Shown one piece after another: positions 12,830 through 15,896 of a DNA stretch of 15,896 nucleotides. The position numbers were made by a program, and so were the translations under genes. Numbering within the stretch: the first letter of the stretch is position 1; every line of letters starts with the position of its first letter. Below the pieces are notes generated by a model. It made no database searches. It was not told the origin of the DNA and worked only from the letters and a program-made list of their open reading frames with translations. The stretch is from contig JADZDZ010000027.1 in NCBI GenBank assembly GCA_020850785.1, forward strand, positions 1-15,896, in the 5' to 3' direction. The DNA comes from Candidatus Sumerlaeota bacterium. Lineage in GTDB: Bacteria; Sumerlaeota; Sumerlaeia; SLMS01.

Positions 12830-13603
12830 TCAGGTGACGGCCTGCTTCCATCCCTCAAGGAATGCAACAACACCTTCGGGAATGGTGAGGCGTGCATGGG
12901 CAACGGTGTCGCGCGCTTCGTTGCGAACGAGGATGGAAAGTCCGCGGCTGCCGAGCGCCTTGAAGCCTTCCTCGTCGGTGACGTCGTCGCCGAGGAAGGC
13001 GGCTGATGTGCTTCCCGGATCGACGGTTTCCATGACGGCGTTGACGGAGTCGGCCTTCGATCGGCTGGCCAGCGCGAATTCAATTCCCGTGTGGAAGACC
13101 TGCACTTCCAGCGGGTGTTTTTCGGAAAGGTCCTTCCAGGCTTCCGTTAGCTTGTGCTGCATTTCGCGGCGCTGTTCCGGCGTGAAGGGACGCCAGTAAA
13201 CCGCGACTGCGCCGATCTTGCGGAAGGCCATTTTGGCGCCGACAATCTTCGATGCGCGGCGATGCCCTTCGTCGATTGCCTCATCGAGTTCCTTGGTGAG
13301 GCCGTGCGATTCGATGATGCCTTCAACGCTGCGGAATTCGCGGCCGTGGCAGCCCCAGATTTCATAGGGCTTGGGGAGCGGAACGAAGTGGAGGATCTCG
13401 CTCGATTCGCGCCCCGTGATGAAAACGATGCGCGTGGTGCCGGCGCTCTGGATTGCGGAGAGGGTTTCCAGCACGCCGGGCGCGGGATGGGCCTGCATCC
13501 GGTCGATGTGATAGGGGGCGATGGTGCCGTCGTAGTCGAGCATGAGCACGCCGCAGCGGCGTTGGCGCAGGCGTTGGAGGAACTTGTCTATAATGATAGA
13601 CAT
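12830..13603 (-). CDS. otsB: Trehalose-6-phosphate phosphatase
   Basis: A 257-residue HAD-superfamily phosphatase that dephosphorylates trehalose-6-phosphate to trehalose, a cytosolic compatible solute. HAD motif I is LMLDYDGTIAP (residues 20-30), with nucleophile D23 and acid D25. Motif II is FITGR (61-65, T63). K183 in SRSKADSV is the motif III Lys. Motif IV FLGDDVTDEEGF (203-214) supplies the Mg2+ aspartates. YEIWGCHGREFR (80-91) and the cap segment matching GxEFALASRSKAD are OtsB-specific. Length is normal (about 250-270). The start ATG 13603 has no strong Shine-Dalgarno; it begins 42 bases after the TPR gene. No trehalose-phosphate synthase (otsA) lies in the window. A few OtsB-like proteins act on related sugar phosphates such as glucosylglycerol phosphate, so substrate is likely but not certain. 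Confidence 0.93.
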   Translation of the reverse strand: MSIIIDKFLQRLRQRRCGVLMLDYDGTIAPYHIDRMQAHPAPGVLETLSAIQSAGTTRIVFITGRESSEILHFVPLPKPYEIWGCHGREFRSVEGIIESHGLTKELDEAIDEGHRRASKIVGAKMAFRKIGAVAVYWRPFTPEQRREMQHKLTEAWKDLSEKHPLEVQVFHTGIEFALASRSKADSVNAVMETVDPGSTSAAFLGDDVTDEEGFKALGSRGLSILVRNEARDTVAHARLTIPEGVVAFLEGWKQAVT

Positions 13604-13645
13604 GAAGGAGTCCGAAGCGGGGTTGGGGGCGTCGCGCGCCGGGCT

Positions 13646-15529
13646 TCAGCGGTCCTTCAGTTTTCCCGCTTCCAACTCGTCGCTGACTTCCTGAATCAGG
13701 AAGTCAAACTGCTCCGGCGTCAAATGGGTTCGCGTGCGATCGAGAAGCGGCTGGAGGGGCGCGGGTTCGGCGCCGGCGAGGAAGGCGCGCGAAATTCCCT
13801 GGGCGCGAAGTGCCTCCGTGGCCGCAGCCAGATGCGCTTCCTGACGAAGGTAAAGGTCCGCCAGCCGCATGTGCGATTCCACCAGCGTGCCCACGCGAAC
13901 GGTTTGCCTCAGCGCGGCAACCTCCTGCGTGAAATGATTGATGGCGACGGTGATGAAGCCCTGATTGAGGGCAAGCATTCCCCGTTCGTGCCAGACGCGG
14001 GCGACGAGCATTTCATCGCGCGCGGTCTGTGCGCAGTGAAGCGCCTTCGTGAGGCAGACGTCCAGGTCCCGCTCGCCCTGAGTATCGCCGCCGGCGCGCG
14101 CAAAGGCAAGGTAGCAGTGGGTGAGGCCGACGTAGTCGCGGGTTTGTATATACAGATTCTTCGCGCGGCGAATCCACTTCACCGACTCCTCGCGCTCGCC
14201 CTGTGCTTCGAACAGTTCGGAAAGCTCCAGTGAGGCGAGCGCCTCGCCGACGCGGTGGTTGAAGCCCTTCGCGAGCGCGAGCGCGTGGAATGCGCGCTCG
14301 CGCGCCTCCCGCAGGCGCGACTGCAACCGCAGTGCCGAGGCGTGGTAGACGATCAATTCCGCAGCGGCGGGATGCTTGCGGCGGTCCCGCTGGATGGAGG
14401 TCGTGACCTTCTCCGCGAGCGCGATCACGGATTCGTGGCGGCAAAGCCCCAGCATGATCGTTGCGGCGCAGTTCGCCGTGTCGATTTCCTTGGAATGAAG
14501 CGCATGGTCGCGGGAAAAATCGCAGGCGCGCAGGAAATGGTGAAGCGCCTGTTCGGGATTCATCGCCTCACGATGCGCAAGCGCGATGGCGCACATGGCA
14601 ACGACAACGCCGGGATTGTCGTCCGCAACGCGGCGCAGGTATTCGCACCGCTCGTAGGCAAACACCGCGGCGCTGAATTGTTCGCGCGCGAGAAGGTGTT
14701 TTCCCAGCAGCATCAGGATGTTTGCCTCGCGTTCGGGCGAACCGATGGTGCGCGCGGCCGCAGCGCCGGCGCTGAGCAGCCGGATGATTGATTGCGACTG
14801 GCGCTGCGAGAGTGCGGCGCCCAGACATTCCACCAGCGCCATGAGCGGTTCCGCGAGCGGCTCCGGCACGGAGGCGAATTCCGCGCCCGCCGTCAACCAT
14901 TCGTCCGCTTCCAATCCCAACTGGCTTTCCATTGCATCGACGGCGAACTCCAACGCGGTCAGCATGTTCGAAAAGCGCCAATGGCCGGATGAAAGTTGTT
15001 CGCTGTGTTCCACGAATTCGCGCGCCACGCGGGAGAATCGCTCCACGGCGCGCAGCGAAATGGAATCGCGTTCGAGGGGATCGAGGAAGTTGACTCCCTC
15101 GAAGGTGAGACGGACGGGAAACGGAACGCAGTATCTTTCCGAATCAGCCAGATAAATCAGCACACCGGCGCGCGTGGCGTGCCTGAGCGCCTCGCGAATT
15201 TCACCGCGACGGGGATCGCCGCTGCGCGGAACGGTTCCCGTGGCGACTGCGGCGGCGTCGCTGAGGTCGAATTCGCCGGTGAGCAGCAACGATCCGCGCA
15301 GGAGCACGTTCGAAAGCGGCGATTTCTCCTTCAGGATGCTGAGGGTTTCCAGCACCCAGGCGTTGCAAATTTCCATGAGGCGCACGGGCTGCATCGAAAG
15401 CGCCCAATCCAGCAGCGACTCCCCGTCGCCGGGGCGATCCTCCGGCGGAAGCAGCGCGAGCAATTCCGGCTGGCGTTGCGCCAGATAGGGAACGAACTCG
15501 TGAAGTCTGTGGATGTCGTGCCCGTCCAC
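13646..15529 (-). CDS. TPR protein resembling the C-terminal half of a STAND regulator, without NTPase
   Basis: A 627-residue cytosolic protein with no P-loop. Residues about 60-145 look like the winged-helix part of NB-ARC/STAND proteins: a helix, then LLRGSLLLTGEFDLSDAAAV, then EIREALRHATRAGVLIYLAD and ERYCVPFPVRLTF. Residues 155-196 follow the STAND linker pattern ending SNMLTALEFA, comparable to the family's N-L-R-A-A-L-E-W-A. From about 211 to 575 the protein is TPR repeats (for example ANILMLLGKHLLAREQFSAA, VGEALASLELSELFEAQGER). The end is a short charged helix. GTG at 15529 is chosen because GAGGTAA lies 5 nt upstream; GTG at 15577 would add 16 residues but has no Shine-Dalgarno. The gene lies 42 bases before otsB. 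The winged-helix reading is inference from pattern; the TPR call is firm. Function unknown, perhaps regulatory. Confidence 0.78.
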   Translation of the reverse strand: MDGHDIHRLHEFVPYLAQRQPELLALLPPEDRPGDGESLLDWALSMQPVRLMEICNAWVLETLSILKEKSPLSNVLLRGSLLLTGEFDLSDAAAVATGTVPRSGDPRRGEIREALRHATRAGVLIYLADSERYCVPFPVRLTFEGVNFLDPLERDSISLRAVERFSRVAREFVEHSEQLSSGHWRFSNMLTALEFAVDAMESQLGLEADEWLTAGAEFASVPEPLAEPLMALVECLGAALSQRQSQSIIRLLSAGAAAARTIGSPEREANILMLLGKHLLAREQFSAAVFAYERCEYLRRVADDNPGVVVAMCAIALAHREAMNPEQALHHFLRACDFSRDHALHSKEIDTANCAATIMLGLCRHESVIALAEKVTTSIQRDRRKHPAAAELIVYHASALRLQSRLREARERAFHALALAKGFNHRVGEALASLELSELFEAQGEREESVKWIRRAKNLYIQTRDYVGLTHCYLAFARAGGDTQGERDLDVCLTKALHCAQTARDEMLVARVWHERGMLALNQGFITVAINHFTQEVAALRQTVRVGTLVESHMRLADLYLRQEAHLAAATEALRAQGISRAFLAGAEPAPLQPLLDRTRTHLTPEQFDFLIQEVSDELEAGKLKDR

Positions 15530-15550
15530 GCGTGTTACCTCAGTGCGATA

Positions 15551-15579
15551 TTGATAGGTGCAAATCCCGAATCGCACAA
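15551..15579 (-). promoter_or_regulatory. Candidate promoter for the TPR protein-otsB-VOC genes
   Basis: On the minus strand TTGTGC (15579-15574) and TATCAA (15556-15551) are separated by 17 bases. Matches to consensus are three and four of six. Transcription would begin near 15544, only about 15 bases before the GTG at 15529 and just in front of its Shine-Dalgarno GAGGTAA (15541-15535). Read-through from the DCC-family gene is an alternative. Confidence 0.3.
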
Positions 15580-15619
15580 TGAAAATAAGGGCGTGAACCG
15601 GCTGCGTGGATCGCTTGAA

Positions 15620-15896
15620 TCAGGGATGGAATCGCCCGCGCAGGTGTGATGGCATGACGGGGCAGCGTCCTTCGGGCGTGGGAAAAATCCGGTGTCGCAC
15701 GATGGCGATGAGGCGATAACCAAAGTCCAGCATGAAGTGGGGAAGGATTCGCGCAAGGCGCGCAATGGCGCGACGCCATCCCCCCAGTTTTTCGCAGATG
15801 AACAACATGGTGTCGGCGCGCACAAAAATTTTTCCTGCCGCCGTCAGCACGATCATGGAATCAACGCGCGATGGCAGTTTCCGTCCGCCCATCCGA
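15620..15896 (-). CDS. DCC-family (DUF393) thiol-disulfide oxidoreductase-like protein, C-terminal fragment
   Basis: The last 91 codons of a DUF393 protein. The reading frame is open to the right edge of the window, so the N-terminus with the family's DxxCxxC redox motif is outside. What shows the family is the order DSMIVLTAAGKIFVRADTML, then FICEKLGGWRRAIARLARI, then LPHFMLDFGYRLIAIVRHRI and the closing CPVMP. This corresponds to the conserved S-D-A..L-x-L-G-G..P..D-x-x-Y-x-x-x-A-x-x-R pattern. The ATG at 15892 is probably internal. Family members are small predicted cytosolic or membrane-associated oxidoreductases with no firm substrate. It is followed by a 90-base gap and the TPR gene on the same strand. 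Confidence 0.85.
   Translation of the reverse strand, partial: RMGGRKLPSRVDSMIVLTAAGKIFVRADTMLFICEKLGGWRRAIARLARILPHFMLDFGYRLIAIVRHRIFPTPEGRCPVMPSHLRGRFHP

Noticed and set aside
13154..14233. 359-codon open frame on the + strand across otsB and the TPR gene
   Set aside because: It crosses two well-supported minus-strand genes and their gap, and shows no family motif or Shine-Dalgarno.

Overview
The window is a gene-dense (about 60% GC) bacterial chromosomal segment. No rRNA, tRNA, CRISPR array, insertion sequence or phage gene was seen. A DUF374 (lipid A-type) acyltransferase suggests a Gram-negative with an outer membrane. The mixture of a Bacillus-length NadA, ClpP, DUF486, trehalose-phosphatase, very TPR-rich proteins and a DnaA-like fusion fits an uncultured candidate phylum better than a model lineage. 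No marker here fixes the taxon.

Region 1 (1-360): the 3' end of bioD on the + strand, closed by a probable hairpin-plus-T-run terminator. Region 2 (361-8348, - strand): a compact five-gene run, read right to left. It holds a 1367-residue fusion protein (degenerate primase-type CHC2-like N-terminus, about 1000 residues of TPR-like helical repeats, DnaA-type AAA+ ATPase at the C-terminus), a small single-pass membrane protein with two SHOCT-like hairpins, a 684-residue exported protein of unknown family, a DUF374 acyltransferase, and rsmD with an altered catalytic motif. Stops and starts overlap or nearly touch (ATGA, GTGA, 4-6 nt gaps), so these genes are very likely co-transcribed and translationally coupled. 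Region 3 (8349-9079): a short upstream region with an inverted repeat, then a MobA-like nucleotidyltransferase.

Region 4 (9183-9871, + strand): clpP with an intact catalytic triad and a terminator. Region 5 (9897-10349, - strand): a four-helix membrane protein of unknown function. Region 6 (10434-12396, + strand): nadA with a candidate promoter, a stand-alone response-regulator receiver and a DUF486 membrane protein. Region 7 (12415-15896, - strand): read right to left, the end of a DCC-family (DUF393) protein, a TPR protein resembling the C-terminal half of a STAND regulator without its NTPase, trehalose-6-phosphatase (otsB), and a glyoxalase/VOC protein.

The most unusual object is the CHC2-like/TPR/DnaA-AAA+ fusion. 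It joins pieces resembling a replication initiator and a primase zinc domain to a long protein-interaction scaffold, lacks the DnaA DNA-binding domain, and heads an operon with membrane and exported partners. All gene-free gaps are shorter than 150 bases and are described where they hold something.
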